Assembly: GCA_017624645.1 (NCBI GenBank)
Contig: JAGAMQ010000133.1
Coordinates: 1 to 7,167, forward strand
Length of the DNA: 7,167 nucleotides
Direction of reading: 5' to 3'
Source: Oscillospiraceae bacterium
GTDB lineage: Bacteria; Bacillota; Clostridia; Oscillospirales; Oscillospiraceae
In this document: positions 1-5,786 of the stretch, one piece after another
Position numbering within the stretch: the stretch's first letter is position 1
How the letters are laid out: every line of letters starts with the position of its first letter
The notes under the pieces: model-generated
The model's database searches: none
The model's input: only the letters and a program-made list of their open reading frames with translations
Told to the model about the DNA's origin: nothing
Made by a program: the position numbers and the translations under genes

Positions 1-56
1 AGATACCCATCCAAGCCCTATTTGCAGTATTATTTCACTGCTTTTCCCCTTATTAG

Positions 57-95
57 AAAAGAACCCCAGTTTTGCTTGACGCAAAACTGGGGTTT
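57..95 (-). terminator. Intrinsic terminator of the MATE/RyR operon
   Basis: A perfect 14-bp stem pairs 62-75 with 81-94 around a 5-nt loop (76-80). Read on the minus strand, the hairpin lies about 105 nt past the stop codon of the RyR-domain gene and is followed by a T-rich run, TTCTTTTC, at about 56-63. The stem is unusually long and perfect and the tail is moderate. The plus-strand side also has TTTCTC after the stem, so the hairpin may work in both directions. Confidence 0.75.
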
Positions 96-106
96 CTCGA
101 CAGTCT

Positions 107-134
107 GCGATGTCCGGATTTCTCCGGACATCGC
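107..134. repeat. Second perfect hairpin, tandem to the terminator
   Basis: GCGATGTCCGGA (107-118) and its exact reverse complement (123-134) flank a TTTC loop, giving a 12-bp perfect stem. It lies 12 nt from the terminator hairpin at 62-94. On the minus strand no T-run follows it directly, so it is not a canonical terminator for the operon. On the plus strand a short T-run (TATCTTTTA, about 138-146) follows a few bases later, so it could weakly stop leftward-origin plus-strand transcripts. It could also protect the 3' end of the operon mRNA, or be part of an interspersed repeat. Confidence 0.6.
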
Positions 135-199
135 TGGTATCTTTTATGGAATTACCGGTGGTAGCAGCGCTGGGATCCCTCTGTTGAGAAGCAGGGCGT

Positions 200-2239
200 T
201 CAGTCTTTGCGTTTGTCGTTTTCCTCCAAACGCTCCCAGGGCACCAGGTTGTCGTGGAGCTTTGCCCGATCGTTTCGCTGCCCGTAGCGCCAACCGCAAA
301 CACGCATATAAGCGTTCCATCGCATATGCTCGCTTTTTTTCCTGCGGATGCAGTTTTTGCACTGGCAGGTCTGCCATGGGCCCTTTTCAAGGCATCGCAC
401 CTTTTCGTCAAAGTTCCGGGCAACTGCCTTCTGGTACAGAGCCTTGGCGATGGAGGAATTGCGGTAATACTCAAATTTGTGGTAATTCAGCTGCTCAAGG
501 CACTCCTGGGCGGGATCATTGTGGTCCGGGGACGTTTCTTGGGAGGTCTGCTCCTCAATGTCTTCCCAGCCCCTGTGGATGTAGTAGGCCTCCTGCTCCA
601 AAAGCTGCCAGTTGATCCGCTGATAGCAGAACTGCTCTTTCAGACCGCCCAGGAAGCAGATATGTAATTTTTGATTTTTGTGATTCTTCAGGAAGAAGCC
701 GTCCTCCGAAGCTTTTCTCCGGTTCTTTTCCTCTGCCCGGAGCAGCTTGGATTTTACCTCATCAAAAACCACCGCATAGATCTGAACCGTCTCATCCTCT
801 GCCGTCATTTCCTTCCGGTAGGGTCGATTTTCCACCTGATCCATCAGTGTCCGCAGGTACAGTGCCGTTTCCACATTCAGGTCATCGTCGCCCATGCTCA
901 CAAAGGCAAGGTCTGTTTCCCGGAGCCGCTGGGCAAGTTTGGCTTTGGGGGCGTTTACCCCGTGGTAGCAAAGCATTTGCTGGAACGTATCCCCCTGCAT
1001 ATCCACACCGGACAGCACTTCAATGTCATACTGGGCGTCTCCTTCCGCAGCGGAGCGATTGTGGAGCATCAGCTCAGGGCAATGGTGTCCGATGAGGGAG
1101 AGCGCGTCGGGGGAGTCCGCCTTGTCGATGACCGTCAGCTTCAGGTGAATCCCCTCAAACTGGCAGAACCAAAGGAGGGTTTTGAAGAATTCCTGTCCGT
1201 AGGAGCCGAAGCCCAGGATCAGCACAGACAGGTTGCCTCCGTTGCGTTTTGCCCTGGCAAACAGGTCCATTTGGGGCACGGAGGTCCATATGAGATGCTG
1301 TACCACATCCACCCGGCGTAGACTGAAGCTTTTGCCGTCGTGGAGGGTGAAGCAGCTGCGGTTTTGCAGCATCCGCATTTTCCGGCGCTTCAGCGCCTGC
1401 TCAAGATTGCCGTAATCCACCGAATCCAGGATACAGCCATCGCTTTCTTTCCGGCTGAATACATAAAGCTGTACATTCTTTTTGTGAAGGTCCGACAGCT
1501 TGTCCATGATGGTGATGGACTGGGTGACGTTTTCGTCTTCCTTTTCCCCAATGAGGAAGATCTCTACCCGACTCCATTTATCATAAAAATTCAGCCGGGA
1601 AACATCCTTTTTCAGGCAGATCGCCCGGATCGCCTTTGCCCGGACCAGCAGGCTCTGATCTTGTTGGGAGCAAACCTGCGTAAACACAATGGCAGGGGGG
1701 CACACCCATCTGCGCAGCCAAGGGAATCGTGCTTTGGGGGGATTGCGGAAAATATCCTCTGCCAGGGCAATGGATTTGTCATTCAGCTGGGAAAAAAGGT
1801 AGATGGGACGGAAGCTGATATAGAAAAACCGAAGCTCTGCCCACAGATCCCGGAACAGCAGCAGTAAATTACTGAACAGCAATACGGGGGCCAGTGCATA
1901 AAGGACACCGCCCAATACCTGATAAGCTGCCTGCAGGCTTTCCGGCTGCTTTTGCAGTATGGCTGCAACATCTGTAAAATCAATATCTACCACAAAGATC
2001 CGCAGGGTGCGGTGCAGCGCCTCCAGGATATAGCCGAAAGGAATTTGGGTCAGTGTTCCGCCGGCTTGGCAGACAGGCAGGAAAAACAGAAAAAGGGCAG
2101 CAAAAACACCCACGGTCAGAACCTGAAGGGGTGAGAGAATCCAGTCCTGCTCTTTGCGGAAAAGATACCCATACAGGCTGATGGCACCTATGATGGCCAG
2201 TGCTATCAGAGAACACCTCAAACCGGTAATAAAGTCCAT
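200..2239 (-). CDS. Membrane-anchored Rossmann (TrkA-N-like) protein with C-terminal RyR domain
   Basis: This 679-residue protein is predicted to sit in the membrane with a large cytoplasmic sensor part. Hydrophobic segments lie at about 7-27, 35-56 and 104-130. A first alpha/beta region spans about 143-265 (IYLFSQLNDKS; later VEIFLIG and VQLYVFS strands). A clear dinucleotide-binding motif, GFGSYG, is at 343-348, with an acidic residue at the end of the next strand (VID, Asp372) and a TrkA-N-like strand LAFVSMGDDDLN at about 445-456. The C-terminus (about 636-672) carries RyR-domain landmarks: SEHMRWNAYMRVCGW, then KLHDNLVPWERL. A Cys cluster (616, 625, 627, 630) precedes it. The start at 2239 is supported by GGGAGG at 2248-2253, 8 nt upstream. 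The gene follows the MATE gene by 24 nt, so it is almost certainly co-transcribed. In known families RyR modules occur in ryanodine receptors and in prokaryotic proteins with nucleotide-binding folds. The ligand and effector here are unknown; no pore motif was recognised. Confidence 0.85.
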   Translation of the reverse strand: MDFITGLRCSLIALAIIGAISLYGYLFRKEQDWILSPLQVLTVGVFAALFLFFLPVCQAGGTLTQIPFGYILEALHRTLRIFVVDIDFTDVAAILQKQPESLQAAYQVLGGVLYALAPVLLFSNLLLLFRDLWAELRFFYISFRPIYLFSQLNDKSIALAEDIFRNPPKARFPWLRRWVCPPAIVFTQVCSQQDQSLLVRAKAIRAICLKKDVSRLNFYDKWSRVEIFLIGEKEDENVTQSITIMDKLSDLHKKNVQLYVFSRKESDGCILDSVDYGNLEQALKRRKMRMLQNRSCFTLHDGKSFSLRRVDVVQHLIWTSVPQMDLFARAKRNGGNLSVLILGFGSYGQEFFKTLLWFCQFEGIHLKLTVIDKADSPDALSLIGHHCPELMLHNRSAAEGDAQYDIEVLSGVDMQGDTFQQMLCYHGVNAPKAKLAQRLRETDLAFVSMGDDDLNVETALYLRTLMDQVENRPYRKEMTAEDETVQIYAVVFDEVKSKLLRAEEKNRRKASEDGFFLKNHKNQKLHICFLGGLKEQFCYQRINWQLLEQEAYYIHRGWEDIEEQTSQETSPDHNDPAQECLEQLNYHKFEYYRNSSIAKALYQKAVARNFDEKVRCLEKGPWQTCQCKNCIRRKKSEHMRWNAYMRVCGWRYGQRNDRAKLHDNLVPWERLEENDKRKD

Positions 2240-2263
2240 TTTTCTTTCCTCCCGATGTTTTGA

Positions 2264-3673
2264 TTATTTCTGTGCAAACATGGGTTTTACTTTTTGCTGA
2301 TAGATCCGGCTGTACAGCAGCAATGTGACGATGATGCTGACTACCTCTGCAATGGGGAAGGACCACCATACGGCATCCACATTCCCTGTCAGGCTCAAAA
2401 GGTACGCCGCAGGGAGCAGCGCCAGAAGCTGACGGCAAAGGGAGGTAATGGAGGAATAGACACCGTTGCCCAGTGCCTGGAAGCTGGCACCTAAGGCAAT
2501 GCCCACGGCGGCAATGGGGAAGTGGAGACTGACGATGCGCAGGGCGCTGACACCGATGCGGATAAACTCGGCACCGGTCTGCTCTCCGTCGGTGAAAATG
2601 CTCATCAGCACCTCCGGGAACAGCTGGAATACCAGAACACCCAGCAATAGCACACCCAGGGCAGCTCCCACCGAATATTTCAGTGTGCCGGTGATCCGTT
2701 TGGGCTGACGGGCACCATAGTTGTAGGCGAGGATGGAGATGGAGGCGTTGTTCAAACCGAACACCGGCATCAGGAAAAAGCTTTGCAGCTTGAAGTATAC
2801 GCCGAATACACCGGAAGCGGTCTCGCCGATATTGGGGAATCCCAGAAAGATCTGATTCATGCCAAAGTTCATCACGGAACCAATGGCCATCATGATCATG
2901 GAGGGGACGCCCACCGCAAGGATCTTCTTCACCACATCCCCCTGAGGACGCAGATATTTGGCAGAGAACCGGACGTCCGGGTTCCGGGTCAGATTGAAGA
3001 TCACCGCAAGGATCGCTGCCACCCACTGACCGATCACCGTGGCAACGGCGGCACCGGCTGCACCCATGGAGGGGATGCCCAAGGGGGCAAAGCCAAAGAT
3101 GAACAGAGGGTCCAGCAGGATGTTCAGTACCGCACCGATGCCTTGGGTGTACAGGGTGTACACCGTCCGGCCTGAGGCTTGCAGCAGCCGCTCTCCCAGG
3201 ATCTCCACGAAAATACCTGCGGTGAAAATGCAGCAGATGGCGGTATATTCCGTACCTGCCTGCCGGGTCTCCTGGCTGATGGGCTGCATATCGTAGTAGG
3301 CACCGGCACCGAAAGCGCCGAATAGCATGAAAAGAGCCACCACGATCAGTGTCAGCAGGATGCCATTGCCGGCGGCTTTGTTAGCCCGTTCCCGGTTGCC
3401 TTCCCCCAAAGATTTACTCAAAAGGCTGTTGACACCCACGGCAATGCCTGTGGAGCAGCCGATCTGCAGATTCTGAATGGGAAACGCCAGGGACAGCGCC
3501 GTCACGGCGTTTTGGGAATACTTTGCCACATATACGCTGTCCACCACATTGTAAAGGGCCTGCACCAGCATGGAAATCACCAGGGGCAGCGCCATGGAAA
3601 ACAGCAGTCTGCCCACAGGCATGGTGCGCATTTTGTTCTCCCCCAGCCGGGGAGCCTTTTTCTGAAAAGCCAT
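2264..3673 (-). CDS. MATE family multidrug/metabolite efflux transporter
   Basis: This 469-residue polytopic inner-membrane protein has the length and pattern of the MATE superfamily, which exports organic cations and other small molecules using Na+ or H+ gradients. Two homologous halves of about six helices each are visible. The first begins near residue 20 (LLFSMALPLVISMLVQALYN, then VDSVYVAKY) and contains the typical ILLDPLFIFGF / GAAGAAVATVIGQ stretch. The second begins at about residue 240 (KKILAVGVPSMIMM) and contains ASISILAYNYGARQ. Translation could open at 3730, but that codon lies inside the -35 box. ATG at 3673 has AGGAG 7 nt upstream and gives MAFQKKAPRLGENKM, so it is chosen. 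It is the first gene of an operon with the RyR-domain gene. The substrate cannot be read from the sequence. Subfamily resemblance is to the NorM/MepA/DinF-like proteins of Firmicutes. Confidence 0.93.
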   Translation of the reverse strand: MAFQKKAPRLGENKMRTMPVGRLLFSMALPLVISMLVQALYNVVDSVYVAKYSQNAVTALSLAFPIQNLQIGCSTGIAVGVNSLLSKSLGEGNRERANKAAGNGILLTLIVVALFMLFGAFGAGAYYDMQPISQETRQAGTEYTAICCIFTAGIFVEILGERLLQASGRTVYTLYTQGIGAVLNILLDPLFIFGFAPLGIPSMGAAGAAVATVIGQWVAAILAVIFNLTRNPDVRFSAKYLRPQGDVVKKILAVGVPSMIMMAIGSVMNFGMNQIFLGFPNIGETASGVFGVYFKLQSFFLMPVFGLNNASISILAYNYGARQPKRITGTLKYSVGAALGVLLLGVLVFQLFPEVLMSIFTDGEQTGAEFIRIGVSALRIVSLHFPIAAVGIALGASFQALGNGVYSSITSLCRQLLALLPAAYLLSLTGNVDAVWWSFPIAEVVSIIVTLLLYSRIYQQKVKPMFAQK

Positions 3674-3680
3674 TGTCTTT

Positions 3681-3685
3681 CTCCT
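3681..3685 (-). promoter_or_regulatory. Shine-Dalgarno site fixing the MATE start
   Basis: CTCCT on the plus strand reads AGGAG on the minus strand, 7 nt before ATG 3671-3673. It favours this start over the in-frame ATG 57 nt upstream, which overlaps the promoter. Confidence 0.8.
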
Positions 3686-3701
3686 GTGTCGATTTTTATA
3701 C

Positions 3702-3730
3702 ATTATAACAGCTTGCGCCGGGGCTGACAA
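3702..3730 (-). promoter_or_regulatory. Sigma-A promoter of the MATE/RyR operon
   Basis: Read on the minus strand, a -35 box TTGTCA (3725-3730, 5 of 6 consensus bases) and a perfect -10 box TATAAT (3702-3707) are separated by exactly 17 bp. The predicted transcription start is near 3695, giving a short leader of about 20 nt that includes the AGGAG site. It lies between the terminator of the NlpC/P60 gene and the MATE start, so the operon is an independent transcription unit. No operator-like repeat was seen around it. Confidence 0.85.
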
Positions 3731-3772
3731 GTAGCAATCAATTTCTGTTTACCGCTGTGCTGAAGCAATAAA

Positions 3773-3804
3773 TGGAAAAGCGGCTGCCGGTCAGGCAGCC
3801 GCTT
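3773..3804 (-). terminator. Intrinsic terminator of the NlpC/P60 gene
   Basis: AAGCGGCTGCC (3778-3788) and its perfect reverse complement (3794-3804) form an 11-bp stem with a 5-nt loop. It begins 6 nt after the NlpC/P60 stop codon. On the minus strand it runs into TTTTCC and further T-rich sequence. Confidence 0.9.
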
Positions 3805-3810
3805 GAGGAT

Positions 3811-4641
3811 TCAACTTGTGCGCCGGGCAGATGCCTGCACGGTGCGCATCATACCTGCTCCCAGATCCACAGCGGGAAGCTGCTCCACCTCCACCGTTCC
3901 GGCGGTGACGATCCTTCTGGCGCAGAGGAAATACTCTCCGTAATACTCACCGGACAGCGTGGCATAGGAAATGCCCTTGTTGCCGGCATGGATGATCTGA
4001 TTGTTGCCCACATACAGGCCCACATGGGTGGCAAGCTTACGGCTGCCGGTCTCCCGGAAAAACACCAGATCGCCCACCTGCATCCCCTCCCGGGGGACGA
4101 TGATGCCGTCGGAAAGCTGATCCGCGGCACTGCGGTTCAGGGATACACCCTGCTTGCTGTAGAGGTATCCGGTAAAACCGGAGCAGTCAAAGCCACCGGG
4201 GCGGGTGCCGCCGTAAACATAGGGGGTGCCCAGATGCTTCCGGGCGTTGCGTACCAGACTGTCCCGGACAGAAAGCAGCTGCCCATGGGTCATATAGGAT
4301 ATGGTCTGTACTTCCGGCGAACCCTCTTTGCAGTTAACATAATATTCTCCGTCCAACTGCTCCACCTGGCTTCTGGCAATATAGCCGGTCATGTCGTAGC
4401 AGTCGATCTTATAGAAATCCTTCCGCTGGGCCAGCACAGTCAGACGGGTTCCGTCCTCCAGCCGACCGATCACCGGGGAGGAGGAATAGGCGCTGTTATG
4501 TACCGCACAGGTCATGGTGCCGGCACTGCGCTGCTGTACCACCTCTTCTGCGGGTACCGCACCTACCAAGGGGGCGGGAACTGACAGAATTACGCACAAA
4601 ACAAGGCAGAGGATCCGGATAATCCACTTACAAGGTCTCAT
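3811..4641 (-). CDS. Secreted SH3b-NlpC/P60 peptidoglycan endopeptidase
   Basis: This 276-residue exported enzyme should cleave peptide stems of peptidoglycan, usually the gamma-D-glutamyl-diamino acid bond in this family. A signal peptide fits residues 1 to about 30: basic MRPCKWIIR, then a long hydrophobic core, then LVGAVPA; no lipobox. A bacterial SH3-like domain covers about 43-95, ending with the typical DFYKIDCYDMTGYI pattern. The NlpC/P60 catalytic domain covers about 124-245: TPYVYGG, DCSGF with nucleophile Cys153, ATHVGLYVG with His206, and IIHAG with His218 as the third polar residue. All catalytic residues are present. The tail after 245 is short and low in recognisable features. 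The start is supported by AAGGAAAGG about 5 nt upstream of ATG 4639-4641. It has its own promoter and terminator and is therefore monocistronic. It could serve growth, cell separation or spore-related wall work; the sequence does not decide. Confidence 0.93.
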   Translation of the reverse strand: MRPCKWIIRILCLVLCVILSVPAPLVGAVPAEEVVQQRSAGTMTCAVHNSAYSSSPVIGRLEDGTRLTVLAQRKDFYKIDCYDMTGYIARSQVEQLDGEYYVNCKEGSPEVQTISYMTHGQLLSVRDSLVRNARKHLGTPYVYGGTRPGGFDCSGFTGYLYSKQGVSLNRSAADQLSDGIIVPREGMQVGDLVFFRETGSRKLATHVGLYVGNNQIIHAGNKGISYATLSGEYYGEYFLCARRIVTAGTVEVEQLPAVDLGAGMMRTVQASARRTS

Positions 4642-4658
4642 AAATACCTTTCCTTCCC

Positions 4659-4700
4659 GGTTGCAACCCTGTATCCGAATGGTTACAACCGGTTACAGAC
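4659..4700 (-). promoter_or_regulatory. Operator-like GGTTRCAACC repeats at the NlpC/P60 transcription start
   Basis: On the plus strand there are three related decamers: GGTTGCAACC (4659-4668, a perfect palindrome), GGTTACAACC (4681-4690) and GGTTACAGAC (4691-4700). The last two are directly abutting, and the first is 22 bp from the second, so the copies sit one and two helical turns apart. Read on the minus strand, two TGTAAC hexamers 10 bp apart cover the predicted start site just after the -10 box. That placement suits repression. A WalR-type site is one possibility, but the period is 10 bp rather than the usual 11 bp. The regulator is unidentified. Confidence 0.45.
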
Positions 4701-4727
4701 TATAGCATATCTGTTACTGTTTGTCAA
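4699..4727 (-). promoter_or_regulatory. Sigma-A promoter of the NlpC/P60 gene
   Basis: On the minus strand, a perfect -35 box TTGACA (4722-4727) and a -10 box TATAGT (4699-4704, 5 of 6) are separated by exactly 17 bp. Transcription should begin near 4692, leaving a leader of about 50 nt that contains the GGTTRCAACC repeats. Confidence 0.87.
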
Positions 4728-4810
4728 CCCGATTTTTTGGGATTTTATAGAAAAATTCCCCCTGTTTCCGTATAATTGACGTATTTTTCACCCGATTTCC
4801 TTTTGTAACA

Positions 4811-4845
4811 GCAAAAAACAACGGGGCTGCCCCAGGGCAGCCCCG
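4811..4845 (-). terminator. Intrinsic terminator of spoVT
   Basis: CGGGGCTGCCC (4822-4832) and GGGCAGCCCCG (4835-4845) are perfectly complementary; in practice this is a GC-rich stem of about 9 bp with a 6-nt loop. On the minus strand it is followed by TTGTTTTTTGC. It starts 5 nt after the spoVT stop codon. Confidence 0.92.
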
Positions 4846-4850
4846 CGATT

Positions 4851-5393
4851 TTAGCTCTCCATTTGCTTGCCCAGGAACCCGGCAACGGTCTGAGCAAGGT
4901 GCTGATCTGCCTCTGCCATGGCCTTGCCTTCCTCACCCATGAGCAGCATCACGCAGCCCATAAGATCTCCCTGGCTCAGGATGGGTGCCGCTACACCCAG
5001 GTGATACTTGTCCGAGCCGTCGCTGGCACGGAGCATGGTCTCTCCGGGAATATAGCGGTAATTCCTGCGCTGCTCCATGAGCTTTTCCAGCTCCGGGGAA
5101 TTGGGCTTGTCCATCAGCTCCCGCTTGGGCGCGCCGGAAAGAGCAATGATGCAATCCCGATCGGAAACCGCCGCCACATGGCCGGTGTTGGCACCGATGG
5201 ATTCGCACAGCTGGCTTGCAAAATCCTGCAGATCCCCCATGGGAGAGTACTTCCGGAAGATCACACCCCCGTCCTTCTCTGTGTAGATCTCAAGAGGGTC
5301 TCCCTCGCGGATTTTTAAGGTTCTTCTGATTTCTTTCGGAATAACAATTCTCCCCAAATCGTCCACTCTTCTGACAATGCCAGTTGCTTTCAT
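4851..5393 (-). CDS. spoVT: Stage V sporulation protein T, AbrB-family transcription regulator
   Basis: This 180-residue DNA-binding regulator acts late in forespore development; in Bacillus subtilis SpoVT (178 residues) tunes sigma-G-dependent genes and spore coat/germination properties. The N-terminal swapped-hairpin AbrB domain (1 to about 50) is textbook: MKATGIVRRVDDLGRIVIPK, then EIRRTLKIREGDPLEIY. A linker and GAF-like C-terminal domain follow (about 55-178), including IALSGAPKREL and the VAAPILSQGDLMGCVMLL core strands. Length and both domains match the family, so the gene is complete. The start at 5393 is supported by AAAGGAG at 5402-5408, 8 nt upstream. It is alone in its transcription unit, with its own terminator. 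A composite palindromic repeat lies directly upstream of its ribosome binding site. Its presence is the best evidence that the host belongs to the endospore-forming lineage. Confidence 0.96.
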   Translation of the reverse strand: MKATGIVRRVDDLGRIVIPKEIRRTLKIREGDPLEIYTEKDGGVIFRKYSPMGDLQDFASQLCESIGANTGHVAAVSDRDCIIALSGAPKRELMDKPNSPELEKLMEQRRNYRYIPGETMLRASDGSDKYHLGVAAPILSQGDLMGCVMLLMGEEGKAMAEADQHLAQTVAGFLGKQMES

Positions 5394-5417
5394 ATATCTT
5401 TCTCCTTTACAGATGTT

Positions 5418-5542
5418 GGGATACGGATTCCCGCGGTCGCTTCGCTCCCTCGGAATGACACGCAGAAACGATAGTCGCAGCGACTATCGACATCCTCTGT
5501 CATTGCGAGTCAGTGCGCACACTGGCGCGGCAATCCGTCCCC
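5418..5542. repeat. Composite palindromic MITE/REP-like element
   Basis: The element is nested-symmetric. Its ends match as inverted repeats: left GGGATACGGATTCCCGCG (5418-5435) against the complement of 5526-5542, with GGATTNCCGCG shared. Inner arms CTCGGAATGACA (5449-5460) and TGTCATTGCGAG (5498-5509) pair at 11 of 12 bases. The centre is a 10-bp perfect inverted repeat (5469-5478 with 5480-5489) around one base. Between the outer and inner arms lie CAGTG-CGCA-CACTG (5511-5524) on the right and a GCGAAGC-containing stretch on the left. It has no coding capacity. This looks like a non-autonomous mobile or REP-type repeat; similar GC-rich palindromic units are, from memory, common between genes of gut Clostridia, but copy number cannot be seen here. 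Confidence 0.75.
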
Positions 5543-5590
5543 TACAATAATTTTACAAATTACGCTGTTAGTATCTGTAAACAGGCGGAG

Positions 5591-5596
5591 ATTATA
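5591..5596 (-). promoter_or_regulatory. Possible -10 box upstream of spoVT
   Basis: A perfect TATAAT is present on the minus strand, but no good -35 box lies 16-18 bp away. A second weak option is TTTACA (5578-5583) with TGTAAA 18 bp on. If either is used, the spoVT leader would contain the whole palindromic element. The expected sigma-G-type promoter was not recognised. Confidence 0.25.
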
Positions 5597-5643
5597 CCGC
5601 AACAAAAAAGAAAAACTCCTCGCTTTTTCTCTTACACCATTGC

Positions 5644-5672
5644 TTGACAAAGGAATCCAATTATAGTATTCT
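5644..5672 (+). promoter_or_regulatory. Sigma-A-like promoter of the D-aminoacylase gene
   Basis: A perfect TTGACA (5644-5649) is followed after 17 bp by TATTCT (5667-5672, 4 of 6 consensus bases) in an AT-rich setting. Transcription would start near 5679, leaving a leader of about 108 nt before ATG 5787. Confidence 0.6.
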
Positions 5673-5786
5673 TAATAAAATACGTTAATGATTGGACTTA
5701 CATGGAAGAAGTGTTACCGGATCATGACAATGGTGCCGTATTCAAACGCATTTTAAATTGCATACCAATAAATGGCGGGGGTTTTT

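Larger units (their letters stand above)
5394..5786. other. Divergent intergenic region between spoVT and the D-aminoacylase gene
   Basis: From left to right this 393-bp gap holds the spoVT Shine-Dalgarno site (5402-5408), a composite palindromic repeat (5418-5542), and an AT-rich stretch with minus-strand promoter-like boxes (5543-5640). Then come the plus-strand promoter (5644-5672) and a leader of about 105 nt before ATG 5787. The leader contains a short open frame (5702-5806) of doubtful reality. No RNA gene was recognised. Confidence 0.7.

Noticed and set aside
22..1321. Plus-strand open frames opposite the RyR-domain gene (22-615, 254-667, 671-1321)
   Set aside because: They are antisense shadows. 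The minus-strand protein has clear membrane segments, a GxGxxG motif and an RyR motif, and the plus-strand products have none.
1980..3026. 348-codon open frame on the minus strand overlapping the MATE gene and the start of the RyR gene
   Set aside because: It runs in another frame across two well-supported genes and their junction, is rich in Cys, Arg, His and Pro, and has no recognisable domain. It is a shadow of GC-rich codon use.
3671..3730. Upstream ATG at 3730 as the MATE start
   Set aside because: It lies within the -35 box of the best promoter, has no ribosome site, and would add a non-conserved, non-membrane 19-residue extension.
3772..4584. 270-codon plus-strand open frame opposite the NlpC/P60 gene
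   Set aside because: It is antisense to a gene with intact catalytic motifs, starts inside that gene's terminator, and shows no domain signature.
4745..4936. 63-codon minus-strand open frame at the end of spoVT
   Set aside because: It begins inside spoVT in another frame and reads through the spoVT terminator hairpin; no ribosome site or domain.
5607..5632. AT-rich inverted repeat AGAAAAA / TTTTTCT with an 8-nt loop
   Set aside because: The stem is only about 7 bp of mostly A-T pairs and no gene ends nearby, so a terminator is not supported; probably chance in an AT-rich gap.
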